Shown: piece by piece, positions 11,891 to 24,279 of the stretch
Layout: each line of letters opens with the position of its first letter
Position numbering within the stretch: position 1 is the stretch's first letter
Assembly: GCA_039090855.1 (NCBI GenBank)
Contig: CM077024.1
Coordinates: forward strand, 61,527,594-61,591,593
Direction of reading: 5' to 3'
DNA from: Macrothele yani
Lineage: Eukaryota > Arthropoda > Arachnida > Araneae > Macrothelidae
DNA: 64,000 nucleotides
Position numbers and translations under genes: made by a program
The notes under the pieces: model-generated
Database searches by the model: none
Told to the model about the DNA's origin: nothing
The model's input: only the letters and a program-made list of their open reading frames with translations

Positions 11891-11961
11891 TCCTGGAGCG
11901 GGACTCGAACCCGCGTCTCCCAGAAAACGCCTAGGTATGCTAACCACTACACCACCCAGAA
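11891..11961 (-). tRNA. tRNA-like sequence, probably a pseudogene or SINE head
   Basis: On the minus strand a 71-base cloverleaf can be drawn: acceptor TTCTGGG with CTCCAGGA, D arm with TGGTGTAGTGGTTAGCATA, anticodon stem CCTAG with CTGGG, and B box GGGTTCGAGTCCC. The B box is perfect. The 7-base anticodon loop GCGTTTT lacks the universal U33, so a functional tRNA is doubtful. The overall form resembles tRNA-Glu. It could be a decayed tRNA gene or the head of a tRNA-derived SINE. Confidence 0.6.
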
Positions 11962-12100
11962 CGACCAAGTTTCAAGTTTCCGATCAATTTGAATTTAACC
12001 ATCACAGGATTCGCTAGTCGAAGCAACCGGCATTCATGTTTAGCAAATCTGGTGGTTAATATTTCTTTCCCGTATTTCTTTTCATGATTGTTTTGGTTTG

Positions 12101-12938
12101 TTATTCAAAATAAGTCCCTCCGGCTTCAATACACTTGTTATAGCGATTTAATAATGATTCGAATACCTGTTCCAGTTCACTTTGCGGAATTGCCTCCAAA
12201 GCACGCGTCGAACCTGTTTGTATGGTCGAAATATCATAAAAAAAAACATCCTTTTAACGTCATTTTAAGTTTTGGGAACAAAGAAAAGTCGCAGGTTGCT
12301 AAATCAGACAAATACGGTGGATGATTCAACACACAGACGTTATTTTTCATCAAACGTCTACGAACAGGAAGTGAGGTGTGACTGGGTGCATTATCGTGCA
12401 CCAAACACCAACTGTTTTCATCTCGATATTCTGGACGAATGCGACGAATTCTGCCCATCAAACGCCTCAAAACATTTAAATAAAACTTACCGGTAATTGT
12501 TTGTCCACTTGGAACAAATTCTTTGTGGATAATACTCTTACTATCGAAGAATGTAATGAGCATTGTTTTGATTTTCGATGGAACTTTTCTTGTTTTTTTG
12601 GCTTGTGGCGAGTTTTTTTACTTTCATTCCGCATTTCGTCGCTTTGTTTTAGAATCATATTGAAAACACCATGTTTCATCACCTGTAACAATCGATTTTA
12701 AGAAATTTGGATCATTTTCAGCGGCTGAAATGATGTCTCTGCAATGTGCACTTCTCCTTGATTTTTGTTCATTGGTTAACGTGTGTGGAACAAATTTAGC
12801 ACAGACTTTTGTTTTCCCCAAATCTTCATGCAGGATGGTTCGAATCATTTCTTTGATGATGTTTAAAGACTCTTCCATCATTCATAGTGACGCACGTCGA
12901 TTGTTTGCCACGAAATCACGCACTTTTTTGTTTACCAT
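12101..12938 (-). pseudogene. Mariner-family transposase, decayed (DD34D)
   Basis: On the minus strand the protein starts MVNKKVRDFVANNRRAS and contains SIVTGDETWCFQYD (first D), LVHDNAPSHTS (second D) and DLATCDFSLFPKLK (third D), the mariner signature. It ends KCIEAGGTYFE at 12101. Frameshifts occur near 12560 and 12650, and a stop lies near 12880. The first HTH is missing, since mariner proteins are usually about 345 aa and this spans about 280. Its 5' terminal region is repeated downstream (12919-13556). Confidence 0.85.
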
Positions 12939-13556
12939 GGACGTCAAGTAAATTTGCTTCCTATACTTCCAATGGAAACAACTCTGTACACATTTTGTTC
13001 ACAATTAATGCGTTCCCAAGGATGAAAATTTAAACATCGATTAAAATAGCTTCATTTCATAACTTGGAATACTTAATATTTTCTAAAACATAACCATAAT
13101 TAGGCGTTGCAACATTATTTTGTTTACTGACGTCATCAAAGTACAGTTCGCGCCATCTTTTTTCTGGACACGCACTTTTTTGTTTAACGTGGACGTCAAG
13201 TTCCCAAGGATGATAATTTCAACATCAATTAAAATAGCTTCCTTTTATAACTTGGAATACTTAATATTTTCTAAAACATAACCATAATTATGCAATCCAG
13301 CATTTGTTAGTCTACTGACGTCATCAAAGTACAGGTCGCGCCATCTTTTTTCTGGTTCCAACACCACCAAAAGAAAAGTTATTGATTTTTTATATAATTA
13401 TGGTTATGTTTTAGAAAATATTAAGTATTCCAAGTATAATATGAAGTTATTTTAATCGATGTTCAAATTTTCATCCTTGGGAACACAATAATTGTGAAGG
13501 AAATGTGCACAAAAGTTTTTCCATTCGAAGTATAGGAAGTAAAATTAATTGACGTC
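12919..13556. repeat. Triplicated mariner 5' end: one direct and one inverted copy
   Basis: The block from CGCACTTTTTTGTTTA...GGACGTCAAG through CCCAAGGATGAAAATTT and AACATAACCATAATTA to GCGCCATCTTTTTTCTGG spans 12919-13165. It recurs directly at about 13169-13354 with a ~60-bp deletion, and inverted at about 13397-13556 (AATTATGGTTATG ... CATCCTTGGGAACA). The inverted pair centres near 13375. These are rearranged ends of the adjacent mariner. Confidence 0.8.
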
Positions 13557-13866
13557 CACCTTAACGGTTTATCATAACGGTTTACGGAAATGCTTTTTGG
13601 GCCGCTTTTGTTTTCCTTAGTGGTAAATTTAGTAAGTGCTATAAGTTCAAACGACAAACGTCCGACCTTCCAAAAATTAGCGACAGTAAAAAAAAATCTG
13701 AAATTTCGGAATAACAAGCCTTATTTGCTTAGACATGCAATAAAAATTGAAATTTATTATATGAATTTCCCAGTTTTCATTTCATGTGATATACTTGGAG
13801 ATCGGGCTGCAATGCCCGAGCGGGCAAAAGCGTAGTATCTTGAAAATGTTTCCCTTTAAAATCCTA

Positions 13867-15085
13867 CACTATCTACCAACAAGTAATTGGACACCCCTGC
13901 AATCGACTATATCTGCGGTCCTGATACACGTCACGGCCGCCGCCGTTGAATATCGTGTGGGAAACAACAACGCAACCAGTCGCATGCAAGATGCCACGCA
14001 GTTCGGAGCTCTCTGATTTCGAGAAAGGTGTAATCGTCAGGTATCACAGAAATGGCCGATCCATACGTGACATATCCAGCGAGTTGAAGTACCCAAAATC
14101 GACAGTGGCCTACGTGATTGGCAAGTGGAAGATGAGAGGTGACTGTCGGAATGTGCCCCGACCCGGCAGACCGACAAAACTGAGAGTTAGAGACTGACGG
14201 GTGCTGGCCAAAGAAATTCGGAAGAGCCGCATCAAATCGATGGGCCACATCCGCGAGGAGTTTCAACAGGCATCCGGGAATGTTCTTTCGATGAATACCA
14301 TCCGTAAGGAAGCCCATCTGCTCGGTTATCATGGACGTGCTGCCGCCCACAATCCTTTGATCACCAAGTCCAATAGCGCTGCTCGGCTAATGTGGTGCAA
14401 AGAACGTCGACAGAGGACCGTTGAACTGTGGAAACAGGTTCTCTGGAGCGACGAATCAAGGTTCACCCTCTACCGTTCGGATGGCAGGGTCTGGGTTTGG
14501 CGTCTGCCTGGAGAACGCCTCCAGCCAGAATGTATTGTGCCAACTGTGAAGTTCTGCGGCGGTGGAATTATGCTATGGGGGTGTTTCTCCTGGTATGGCA
14601 CGGGACCCTTGGTCGCAATTCTTGGTAGACTCAACGCTGAGACATACTGCACCATTTTGGATGACCATGCGCTTTCTACGTTGTGGCAGTTTTACGGGGT
14701 GGACCCATGTTACTTTCAGGATCACAATGCCACCTGTCATGTTGCGAGGTCCACCATGGCTTGGTATGGTGACAATGGGGTTAATCGAATGGACTGGCCT
14801 GCGCAGAGCCTGGACCTTAACCCTATCGAGCACCTCTGGGACGAGTTGGAGCTTCGACTTAAGAGGTGCCCCCACCGTCCGAAATCGGTGAAGGAACTGA
14901 CCTGTCTTCTCCAAACCGAGTGGAAGAAAATACCGCTAGCCGTCGTACAACGCCTGGTTGAGAGTATGCCCCGGAGGGTCGCAGCTATAATCGCTGCTCG
15001 TGGAGGCTCCACAAACTATTGAAGGTGAGTAAACTTCCTTTCCCTTTGCTATCACAGGTGTCCAATTACTTGTTGGTAGATAGTG
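13867..15085 (+). mobile_element. Tc1-like transposon, 1219 bp, near intact
   Basis: TIRs CACTATCTACCAACAAGTAA (left) and, inward, CACTATCTACCAACAAGTAA (right) are identical over at least 20 bases. TA flanks at 13865-13866 and 15086-15087. It is the same family and same length as 3731-4949 but in the opposite orientation. It is the best preserved Tc1 in the window. Confidence 0.95.
13946..15022 (+). pseudogene. Tc1-family transposase (DD34E), one nonsense codon
   Basis: The frame is open from 13946 to 15022 except for TGA at 14195-14197. The sister copy has CGA (Arg) there, so a CpG transition explains it. The HTH is ELSDFEKGVIVRYHRNGRSI; the catalytic residues are in [20 protein letters not shown] and [10 protein letters not shown]. 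The canonical DN after the second D reads DHN, a substitution one residue after the catalytic D. The Met before PRSSELSDF is the likely start, as in relatives. The nonsense codon falls between the HTH region and the catalytic domain. Confidence 0.92.
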
Positions 15086-15605
15086 TACATATACAAAAAA
15101 TTTTAACTCCACTTCTTGAACTGAAGATATTGAGTGCACAAACAAACGGAAATACATTAAAAGAAATAACAGAAATATTTTAATGCGTGTAGCTAAATGT
15201 GTAGCAAAAATCGTAGACTAAGAATAAGTTCTCGACCCCAATCTTCTTTTATTGAACAGGAAAATTCGCATCTAATCTATTAAGTATCGTCTCACGCTTC
15301 ATTTATGAGAAGAACATTTAAAGCTCAATAACCTTAAAAAAAAACATTTTAGGAAAAAAAATACTCTTAATGCGAAAAAAATATTGGCTTACTGCTATTA
15401 TCTCTCATATACGCTTCACAGCTCCAGAGAAATGAAGGTGAATCAGGAACTTTTACTTTCTTTTCGCCACGCTACAATTCTTCGGTTCATTTTTGTCATT
15501 CCTATTTTCCGTTGCGTTTCGACTAAATGCATATGTTTTTGTTCTAGGAATTCTGAACGAACACGGGAATTTAACATAAGATGATTTTAAAACGGATTAG
15601 TAAAG

Positions 15606-16897
15606 TTGGGTATATAAATAAGTTTTGATGGATTTCTGTTCGGTGTCGCACTTATTACTGCTCACATGTATTTTAAGGTGGCAACCCTGTGATATCGCAG
15701 TACGAGACGCCAGCTGTCAGCAGTGTCCGTATACGATGTACGATTGAGGTGCGAAGACATATTTGTTTTACTCGATGGAGAATGGCAAATTTCGTCCCGA
15801 CAAAACAGCATTTGCGGGAAGTGTTAGTGCATTACTTTATTGTCAAGAAAAGTGCTGCCGACAGCTATCGCTTAATATCAGAAATATATGGTGAACATTC
15901 CCCATTAATAAAAACATGTGAGTATTGGTTTAGACGATTCAAAAGGAACTATTTCGATGTCAGTGATAAAGAACGTTCTGGACCACCCAAAAAAATTGCT
16001 GATGGCGAATTGCAAGCTTTACTCGACGAGGATCCGTGCCAGACCCAAAACGAACTAGCAGCAGCATTAAATGTTAGTCAACCATGCATTTCACAACGTT
16101 TAGCTGCCATGGGAAATGGTGCAAAAAGAAAGGAATTGGGTTCCACATGCTTTGCGGGAAAGAGACCTTGAACGTCGAAAAACCATTTGCGAATTGCTGC
16201 TTCAAAAGCAAAAAAGAAAAGGTTTTTTGCATCGTATTATTACTGCCGACGAGAAAAAGATATGGTACGATAACCCTAAACGGCAGAAAGAATGGGCGAA
16301 GCCAGGTGAACCAGGTCCTTCAACGCCAAAACGCAATATCTATGGTTCAAAGGTAATGCTGTTTATCTGGTGGGACCAGAAGGGTGTGATCCACTATGAA
16401 CTGCTTAAACCGTCGGAAACTATTACTGGTGATCGGTATCGAACCCAATTAATGCTTTTAAAACGAGCTCTCACGCAAAAACGGCCGAAATGGGAGAATA
16501 GACACAACAAAGTCATCTTACAGCATGACAACGCAAGACCACATGTTTCTCGACCTGTGAAAACGTACTTAGAATGGTCCGACTGGGAAGTTCTACCCCG
16601 CCCGCCATATTCGCCAGATATTGCGCCATCGGATTACCAATTGTTCCGGCCGATGCAGTCAGCACTTTCTGGAGAACGGTTTAGTTCTTATGAAGACATC
16701 AAAAATTGGCTGGACAACTGGATCTCTTCTAAGAAACCGGAATTCTTCTTTCGGTGCATATGTTCACTGCCCGAAAGATGGGGTAAAGTTGTAGCTTCAG
16801 AGGAAGCATACTTCGATTAATATTAAAATATTGTTTCTGTTATCCAACAACGTGTCTTTTTCACCTCAAATCCCTCAAAACGTATTTATACACCCAA
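15606..16897 (+). mobile_element. Mariner transposon, near intact
   Basis: TIRs TTGGGTATATAAATAAGTTT (left) and, inward, TTGGGTGTATAAATACGTTT (right) enclose 1292 bp, a typical mariner length. The right end is followed by TA; the left flank reads AG, a probable point change in the target duplication. It contains one transposase gene. Confidence 0.88.
15782..16820 (+). pseudogene. Mariner transposase (DD34D), one frameshift
   Basis: From ATG at 15782 the protein begins MANFVPTKQHLREVLVHYF, the mariner N-terminal HTH, with a second HTH around TQNELAAALNVSQPCISQRL. A one-base insertion near 16112 shifts the frame; the downstream frame is open to 16820. The first D is in ITADEKKIWYDN, the second in ILQHDNARPHVS and the third in SPDIAPSDYQLF, with 34 residues between the last two. 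WVPHALRERDLERRKTICE is the usual linker. Total length is about 345 aa, as expected. This is the most complete mariner here. Confidence 0.93.
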
Positions 16898-16899
16898 TA

Positions 16900-17900
16900 T
16901 TAAGTGTTAATGTTTAAGCATACTAAAACTTTAACACTTAATAACTTTACTAATCCAGCAGGTAGCGATGAGATGATCAGTTGGGCTGTGGCCCCGGTGG
17001 TCTAATATATGTAACGAATATATTCACCAGAAATTTTGAGTTATTACTCAACGATTTTATCTCTCCAGAAGTGAAGCTATACGAGTATTTTACGTTATTA
17101 CTGTATTTCTGTTTGGATTTCACAGGTGAAATTTCCTCCATGTTGTTTGACTCCTCTCATTTAACTAAAATTAAACTGCAAATTTTGGGGTAAATTTGGA
17201 GCCCGGAAACAAAACATGAGATAATAATATATGGACAGAAAAAGGAAAAGCTCAAAAACTGAGCGTTAGATGAGCCAGTTGAGAAAAAACTGTTAGCTCC
17301 ATTAGTTGAAAATTAGTAGAGAGGAAAGAGGAGTAAATCACTTCATGGGTAAAGACGTGCAAAAACGAAAAAATCACAGAGAGAGAGAGAGATCCCTGGG
17401 AGAGAGTAAATATGCTCAAACCATGCTAAGCTCACATTCAAACTGCTTGTTCAGATAAGAAAAAGAGTTCTTCAACAGCAAGGAGTAATTGAGACAAGCA
17501 CAGATCTGTTAAAAAAGGCGTTTCAGCAAAAATTCAAAGGAATGGGTATCATTAATAACGCAGCATCTAAACAAAAAAGAAATCAGATAATATGTTGGTT
17601 AAATAAAGGATAATAAAAGAACAGCACACTAAAGTAGAAGAAAGTTGCATACAATTCTCCCTTAAAAAAGCGCAGCTCAAAATTACTCCGAAATATTTCA
17701 AAGCTGTATTGTTAACCAAGGTTAAATGTACAGAAAACGATAGCAGTGTTCTAGAAAATATTTAGATCTGTTTCTGTTATTTATTTCAAATGAGAATTCA
17801 CGTTTTTTGATTCATGATGATCACTTTTTAGGGACATAACAGTAGCAGAAATGGATTGTAATTGTAATTCTAAGTTAGAAAATAAACAAGAAAGATTACA
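16900..17900. other. Spacer, nothing recognised apart from a short GA run
   Basis: The stretch is A-rich, with a (GA)n run at about 17378-17392. Open frames are short and without recognisable motifs. Confidence 0.4.
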
Positions 17901-17921
17901 CCGAGTTTTCGGGTGTAATAA

Positions 17922-19788
17922 GCACGTCTTTTGAATCCGTTCTGACGCAAATTGAATTTATCAAAGTTAATGGAACCGGTACGGAAAACAATAGTATCTG
18001 ACGGAAGAAAGAAGTTTTTCAATTGGGTTTTTAACCCCTCAGATATTGCTGTAAACGGAATCGTGAGCTTACGCCTACTGGTTGCAGACTTGTGCGTTAA
18101 GAAAAACATGATTTTATATCAGAAACATTTCGCGCCAGAAACGCTCTCCAACACCAAAATAATTTTTCAAATCGGACTCTTAGAAACAGAGATATCTACA
18201 AAAATAAGATGTGACTTTGCGTCCCCTGATGGGAAAACCATGCATTATTTTAGGAAAAAAGTATTCTCAAATGGTTTTTCCATATGAGATATAACGGTCC
18301 AAGAAAAAAATTAATCGAGTTTTCAGGAGCCCAGATTTTGCTACAAATACATCAGAAGCTGAAACTAACACTTATGCCCCCTGGTGGCCAAACCATTCTT
18401 TACCAATACTTAGAAATTATGTGAAAAATATTTCCCATCAGGTCTTGTATGCGATACAAGAAGAATTTTTCAAATCGGAGTTTTAGAAGCAGAAATAACG
18501 TAGAAAATGGAATTTGCCTTTGTGCCCCCTAGCGGAAAGCCTATGATTTACTTGAAAATTTTTAATTTACAGGAAAAACATTTCTCATCGGAAACAGTAT
18601 CCAACAAAGAAGGAATTTTTCAAATCGGACTCCTAGAATTAGAGATATTGACAAAAATAAGATATATCTCTACGCCCTCTGGCGTAGAAACCATGCATTA
18701 TTTCAAGAAGAACATGTTCCTAAAAGGTTTGTCGACATGAGTAGTACCGTTCTACAAACGACGTTTTTTTCAATCGATAGTTTAGAAGCTCATATTTTGC
18801 TGTAAATACATCAGAAGCGGAAATTAAGATTTACGCCCCCTGGTGGCCAAACCATTTTTTACCAAAATTATGAATTATGTGCAAACGATTTCCCATCAGG
18901 AACTGTATCCGGTGCAGAAAGAATTTTTCAAATCGGAGATTTAGGGGGAAACGCAATTTACCCCTACGTCCCCTAGCGGAAAGTCTATGAATTACTTGAA
19001 AATTTTGAAATTATTATGAAAAACATGTCATACTGAAAACACTATCCAACAAAGAAGGAATTTTTCATATCGGACTCCTAGAAGTAGAGATATTGACAAA
19101 AATAAGATATACATCTACGCCCCCTGGCGGAGAAACTGTAGAATGTTTTAAGAAGAAAATATTCCGAGAAGGTTTATCGATGAGAGTGGCATCAGTCCAC
19201 GAAAGAATTTTTTCAATCGATATTTTTGAAGCTCAGATGTTATGGCAAATACATCAGAAGCAAAATTTAACCCTTACGCCCCCTGGTTTACTAAAATTCT
19301 TTACCAAAAATTTGGAATTATATGCAAAAGATTTTCCATCAAGATGTGTATCAGCTGAAGAAAACAATTTTGAAATCGGAGTTTTAGAAGAAGAGTTATC
19401 GAGGAAAATGTAATTTACTTTTACGCTCTCTAGCGGAAAATCAATGTGTAATTTGAAAAAGTAACTATATTTAAAATACTCTTCGACATAAATGGAATCG
19501 AAAGATAAAAGATTTTTTTCATTCGGATGTTTAGAAGCAAATATGTGGAATAAAACGTATTTTTGAATTCGACATCAATCATCTGCATTTACGCCCACTA
19601 GCGGCAAAATTTTACATTTCAAAGAAAAACGAAAGAAAGGATCATCATTCGCATATTTCAAGCTTCCTAACGTAAAGATAATTTTTCAAATCGGACTAAT
19701 AGTTGCAGAGATATCGTGGTATAGACGGACAGACGGACGAACGGACAAACCGGTAACATAAGCACGATCTTGTTTTAGAAAAGACGTG
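17922..19788 (-). repeat. 1.9-kb element of eleven ~150-bp units with CTCF-like cores (copy 1)
   Basis: Eleven units each hold a GC-rich core at about 18071, 18219, 18374, 18521, 18671, 18832, 18965, 19116, 19275, 19421 and 19591. The core reads ACGCCCCCTGGTGGCC or ACGCCCYCTAGCGGAAA on the plus strand. Most units also carry TTTTTCAAATCGGA. The units recur in a three-step order, so the array is a trimer of about 450 bp repeated three times with one extra unit at each end. The ends carry GCACGTCTTTT (17922) and AAAAGACGTG (19779), a short inverted pair. The matching copy is at 36290-38178 in the opposite orientation. No coding region is seen; a non-autonomous mobile element is likely. Confidence 0.85.
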
Positions 19789-20057
19789 TTAAAAATGTAG
19801 ATTTTGTGTTCTTTCCTGCAACACTGAATCCGCCCCTTCCTTAGAAACACTGATCTAAAATTTGGTGTGTAAAACTCGTTATAGACTTAGACGGACTGAT
19901 ATAAGCGCAGCGCCAAAAGCCACTGCCCTATTATTATTACCCGGAAACTCCTGTGACGATAGCGAATTAGATTCTACGCCAAACCTCACGACAAAGACAC
20001 AACTACAAATATGTTCGTGAAGCTATGATGAGACAACATCACGATTCTCAATTCAAA

Positions 20058-21040
20058 ATGCTTCGATCGACAGAGTTAACTGATTTCCAGCACGTATTTA
20101 TAATAGGGTGCCACACAAGCATTCGCTCCATACTGGATATTTCAGCGGAAATGAAAATCCCTGGATTTACGGTTGGTGATGTGGCATTCAAGTGGGAACC
20201 GACTGGGACGAACTTCCAATAAACTACCAGGTAAACCTTCGAAGCTAATAGAACGTGACAGCAGTTCTCTGAAAAGACTGTTCTCTTAGAACGTAAATCA
20301 ACATTGTCTCAAATAATGCAAACCCTATGTGAGAATATTAGGACTGATGTTAGCACCGGTACAATGTACATGACTCTACACCACATGGATTACCAAATTC
20401 AAACAGCCACACACAAGCCGCTAATCACTTCGACTAAAGCCACACGCCAATTCTGTGTTTTTGAGGAACGTCCATCTTGGGATGTGGACCAATGGAAAAC
20501 TGTGAATTTGTGGACTGACGAGTCCCAGTATATACAGTTTACCTGTCTGATGGTCGTTCCTGGGTGTGGGAGTGCAGGGAGAAATTATCTTCCCTACAAT
20601 GCAGTTTCATTGGCACAGCGTGATGGTTTGGAGCTGTTTTCCGTGGTTCGGTTTAGGCGCATTAGTCGTGTTTAGACCGAACGGTAAACTAAAGTTAAAT
20701 ATACAGGAAAACGGTACCGCTATCTAGACATCCTGCGCAATTATGAACTACCAGCGTTGTAGCAGTATTATTAGCAGGACAGCGCACGATACATCATACT
20801 TCTCGCTTTTACTAATTGGTTTGACGACTTGGGCACCGAAAAATTGTACTGACTTGCACAGAACCTGGAATTGTACCATATAGAGAATGTCTGGGGCAAA
20901 TTGGATTGTCGGCTGCTTGGAAAATGAGATTCCCCCTCCCAATCATCTCGCCAAAAAATGTTTCACTGGTCACCGATTTGAAGACTAAATGGCGGAAATA
21001 TCGGTGGGCATTTGCAAACAAAACTGGCGGAGAGTATTGA
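20058..21040 (+). pseudogene. Tc1-family transposase remnant
   Basis: MLRSTELTDFQHVFIIGCHT starts an HTH like that of the 13867-15085 family. LWTDESQYIQF carries the first D, QDSARYI carries the second, and YHIENVWGKLD carries the E. Several frameshifts and stops intervene. No TIRs were identified at its edges, so the element limits are uncertain. Confidence 0.72.
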
Positions 21041-21230
21041 ACGAAGAGTACAGGTTGTCATAAGGTGCCAAAGGTCTCACACATAGTAAACTGACGCTGA
21101 TGTTAGTGTTAACTGACGACCACCGTCTGAATTACTAGTGACATCAGACTGGCGGACGTCAGCAATGTGATCATCCGTGACCCTAATCTGGTTAGGGTCG
21201 ACAAAGTAAGAACGCCGTCCCTGTGGATGA

Positions 21231-21432
21231 ATAGTCAGATACGCAAGTTTCTAGTTAGCCTTCCCGTCTGCGTCGCATCCCTGGTGCTGGATGAGGGATG
21301 AGTGTTGCCCCTGTTACACCGTGGTGCTCTCTCCCCCTATTTTCAGGTACCAGTAGCCCCAAATTTGGAATGGGCGACTCCTTTGTAGCCCTCAGAGTCC
21401 ATAATGGTGGTCGTTAAACATCAAAACACTCA
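21231..21432 (+). repeat. tRNA-derived SINE copy, 5' part diverged
   Basis: The body blocks GTGGTGCTCTCTCCCCC, CAGTAGCCCCAAATTTGGAATGGGCGACT, TTGTAGCCC and GGTGGTCGTTAAACATC match the copies at 1765 and 6501. The tRNA-like head is strongly diverged. Confidence 0.75.
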
Positions 21433-21439
21433 TTTTAGA

Positions 21440-24040
21440 CCCTTTTCTTTTTCTCCTTTTTTTTTTCTCAATTTTCGTTTTATGCTCTCATCATAAATCC
21501 ACTTGATTTCTCTCAGAGGTTTGCTTTAACATCATGACGTAGCAATAGAAAGAGACTTGCAGTTGTGTTAACTAATTCCAATCCGATAAATGGATGATCG
21601 AATAAACTCTAATATGGCGTGTTTCGGGAACCTCTGAATTTGTTGAGAGATCTCATTTTCCACATTTTAATTCTTGAAATTATCATTAAAATTCACTTTA
21701 AAGAGTTGCCTAAATTAAAATCCTTTCAGAGACTAATTATTTCTGTTCTTCGAGTGATTTTGCAAAAATGTAGAATAACTTTGTAACTCCCACGCAGAAC
21801 TATCTTTCGAAAAATACCGCTGTTTTCAACTTGCAAAGAAATGGCTTCAGTCCTATGTTTGCATCTTACAAATTTTCAGCATTAATTGGGGAAAACTCCC
21901 AGTAACCAGCAATTCGCCTTTTCCAAAGGTTCCACAGGGATTCCAGTCAGTGGCAATAGTACGGGAATGTTACCGTGATTACTGTGTAACTCTATTTATT
22001 CAGCTGCAGTTTTTTTTATCACATGTCTTTTCGTACCTACTAGCATATGCACACATTCGAAAGGGAAAATATACAAAGTAGTTACAAAACATCGTCTTTA
22101 AGGACAGCAATTATCAGAGCAATGCCTTTGAAAAAGAAGCTTGTGAGCCAATGGCATTCTAATACAGTTTCTTCCTTGAAGATATATTTTGTGCAAATTA
22201 TTCAGCGTTTACAAAGTGATAAGTTGCGGGTAATTATTTACGTATTCTAAAACCACCAAATTTCATCGTTCTTTAGAAATGTATTGTATCTGCGAATAAA
22301 AAAAGGCCTACATGACATAAAATTATGTGTATGGAGGTTCTTTGTTACAAAGTAAATATTTATAGATGCGCTAATATCGCGGTGCACGTCAACTTATTTC
22401 TTTTCAAATAAATTTCCCACTGTATGATTCTTCTCGGAGGGTTCCTACTGATTCTCCAGCTCCCTCGTGGCCAAGTAAGAAAGAAATGAAATATGTGTTG
22501 TCTCCCTTTTCAGTTATAGCCAAGCAATATATTTTGGTGTTTTGTTTCGTATCGTTGCTCAAGTCGGTGGTGGACTCTGAAAGGGCGCTCCTATGATTTC
22601 AAAGCGGCTCATTTCGCCTCTGCTACGGGTGATGCCTTTCAGAATTTTTACATGCGACGAAATGGAAGAATAGAGGCAGAAGGAGAGGATCCCGTAATAA
22701 CACAATGGGGGAGATGCGACATGAAGAAAATCGGCGGAAAATACCCTTTATCTGCGAGAAACAGATAAGCAGCCGCCGACAAAAGATCGATGAGAGGAGA
22801 CTTAATCCCAATGAGCAGTACTGAAGATGACGCCATCAGAGCTGCTACCACTTTCTGCATCGCAGACTTGAGAAAGAACGGATGAAGGATACAAATGGTC
22901 TTTAAGGCAAGAGAACAACTGAATGGTCCCAGTATCTTTTTGCCGGCGCTATTGTTTTCAGCGAGTTACAATGATGATACACATATTTTATGGGTCAACA
23001 GAAATCTTTGAATAATCAGTTGCGTGGCTCTTCATCAAGGACTTCCAATCTTTCTCAAGTGTAACAAAGTAACCCAAAGAGTCACATAATTGATGAAAGC
23101 GTTGTGATAATTTCCGTTTTACCCTACAATGGTTGTAAAACATTTATTCTTACATAAATGGAAAAAAGGGGTGAGATAGGTTCCAAAATTCACGATTTTT
23201 ATAACTTAACTTTCAAAAAATTCCCCTTTTATAGTTATCTTGACTGTGAACTTCCCTTTATTTCGATTCTGAAGAGAATGCAGCGGAAACTAGCTTCTGT
23301 GACCATCTAGTTTCTTTAAAGCAAATTATGAAAGCTCTGATTTTAAAGGACTCACGGAAACAGATAGTTTAACTCACCAAGGATAAAGTTTCAATCTGTG
23401 AACACGTATCGGTTACATTTCAAATTATTGTGCTACTGCAGTAGTATGACAAAAATGAAAGCATGGTAGAACCAGTTTATAACGCGTCAGTATTTATCGA
23501 GCAAAACAGAAACTTTTGTTTGGTATAATGTTTATTGAAAGCTAATTTGGCCGTTTTAAATAAACAAATTTTAATTAAATCCCAGGATTTAACACAGGAG
23601 AGAAAAGATAGGGTAATCACGTTTAACAAGCCAAGCAAAAAATGTTTTATAAAATTCTATATTTAATGAGACAAAATCTGCTGAGTACTGTCCAGGAATA
23701 GAAATGGTGGCACAGAGAACGAAACTGCAACAACGCAGTGAAATCTTGGTGTCATAGACAGTTGATAGAAAAGCAATGGGAAGGGAATATATCAAATGCT
23801 CAAGAAGCGAGTTGTGCAATAGACTCTCGCCGACCCTTTCCCTCGTACAGGTTGTGACTAGAGAGTATCGCATCAGCATAATTGAAAGCAGATGCCTTAA
23901 AACTAGGCAAAAAGAGGTTAGGTGAGATCCATGCATATGAATTAAGTGGGTTTCTGAGTGACAGTTGCAGTCAAGAATAGCGGATTAGTAGAATGGGGAT
24001 GTGACTGAGGGGAAGCAGGGGTAAAATCATTCTGGAATTG
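21440..24040. other. Spacer, nothing recognised
   Basis: About 2.6 kb without recognisable coding domains, TIRs or RNA genes. Short open frames at 22047-22250, 22648-22860 and 23589-23936 look random. Confidence 0.4.
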
Positions 24041-24181
24041 TGTCAATTGCCCCCCTTTCACCCTCCAAGTTAGCGTTGCATTAAGTAGTTCGGCACTGCT
24101 TTTGCTTCCTGTGTGTTGTTAAATAGCGGTCAACTCATATAGCAGTCAAGTAGGAACTCCTAAACTTTAATAAGTGACAAA

Positions 24182-24277
24182 ATGTCTAAGAGAAAACTGT
24201 TGCCCATAAACGACAAAGTGGATATCGTTAGAGAGCTAGAAAATAGTGAAATATGTTGCCACATAAATACATTATGA
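24182..24277 (+). pseudogene. Pogo/Tigger-type transposase, N-terminal fragment
   Basis: ATG at 24182 opens MSKRKLLPINDKVDIVRELE, which has the form of the first DNA-binding helix region (CENP-B-type HTH) of pogo/Tigger transposases. The frame stops after 31 codons. A Tc1 begins at the adjacent TA. The rest of the gene is not present on the other side of that Tc1, so the fragment was already truncated or the remainder has been deleted. Confidence 0.6.
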
Positions 24278-24279
24278 TA

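Noticed and set aside
14573..14914. Minus-strand open frames within the Tc1 at 13867-15085.
   Set aside because: Antisense shadows of the transposase; the plus-strand frame has the catalytic motifs.
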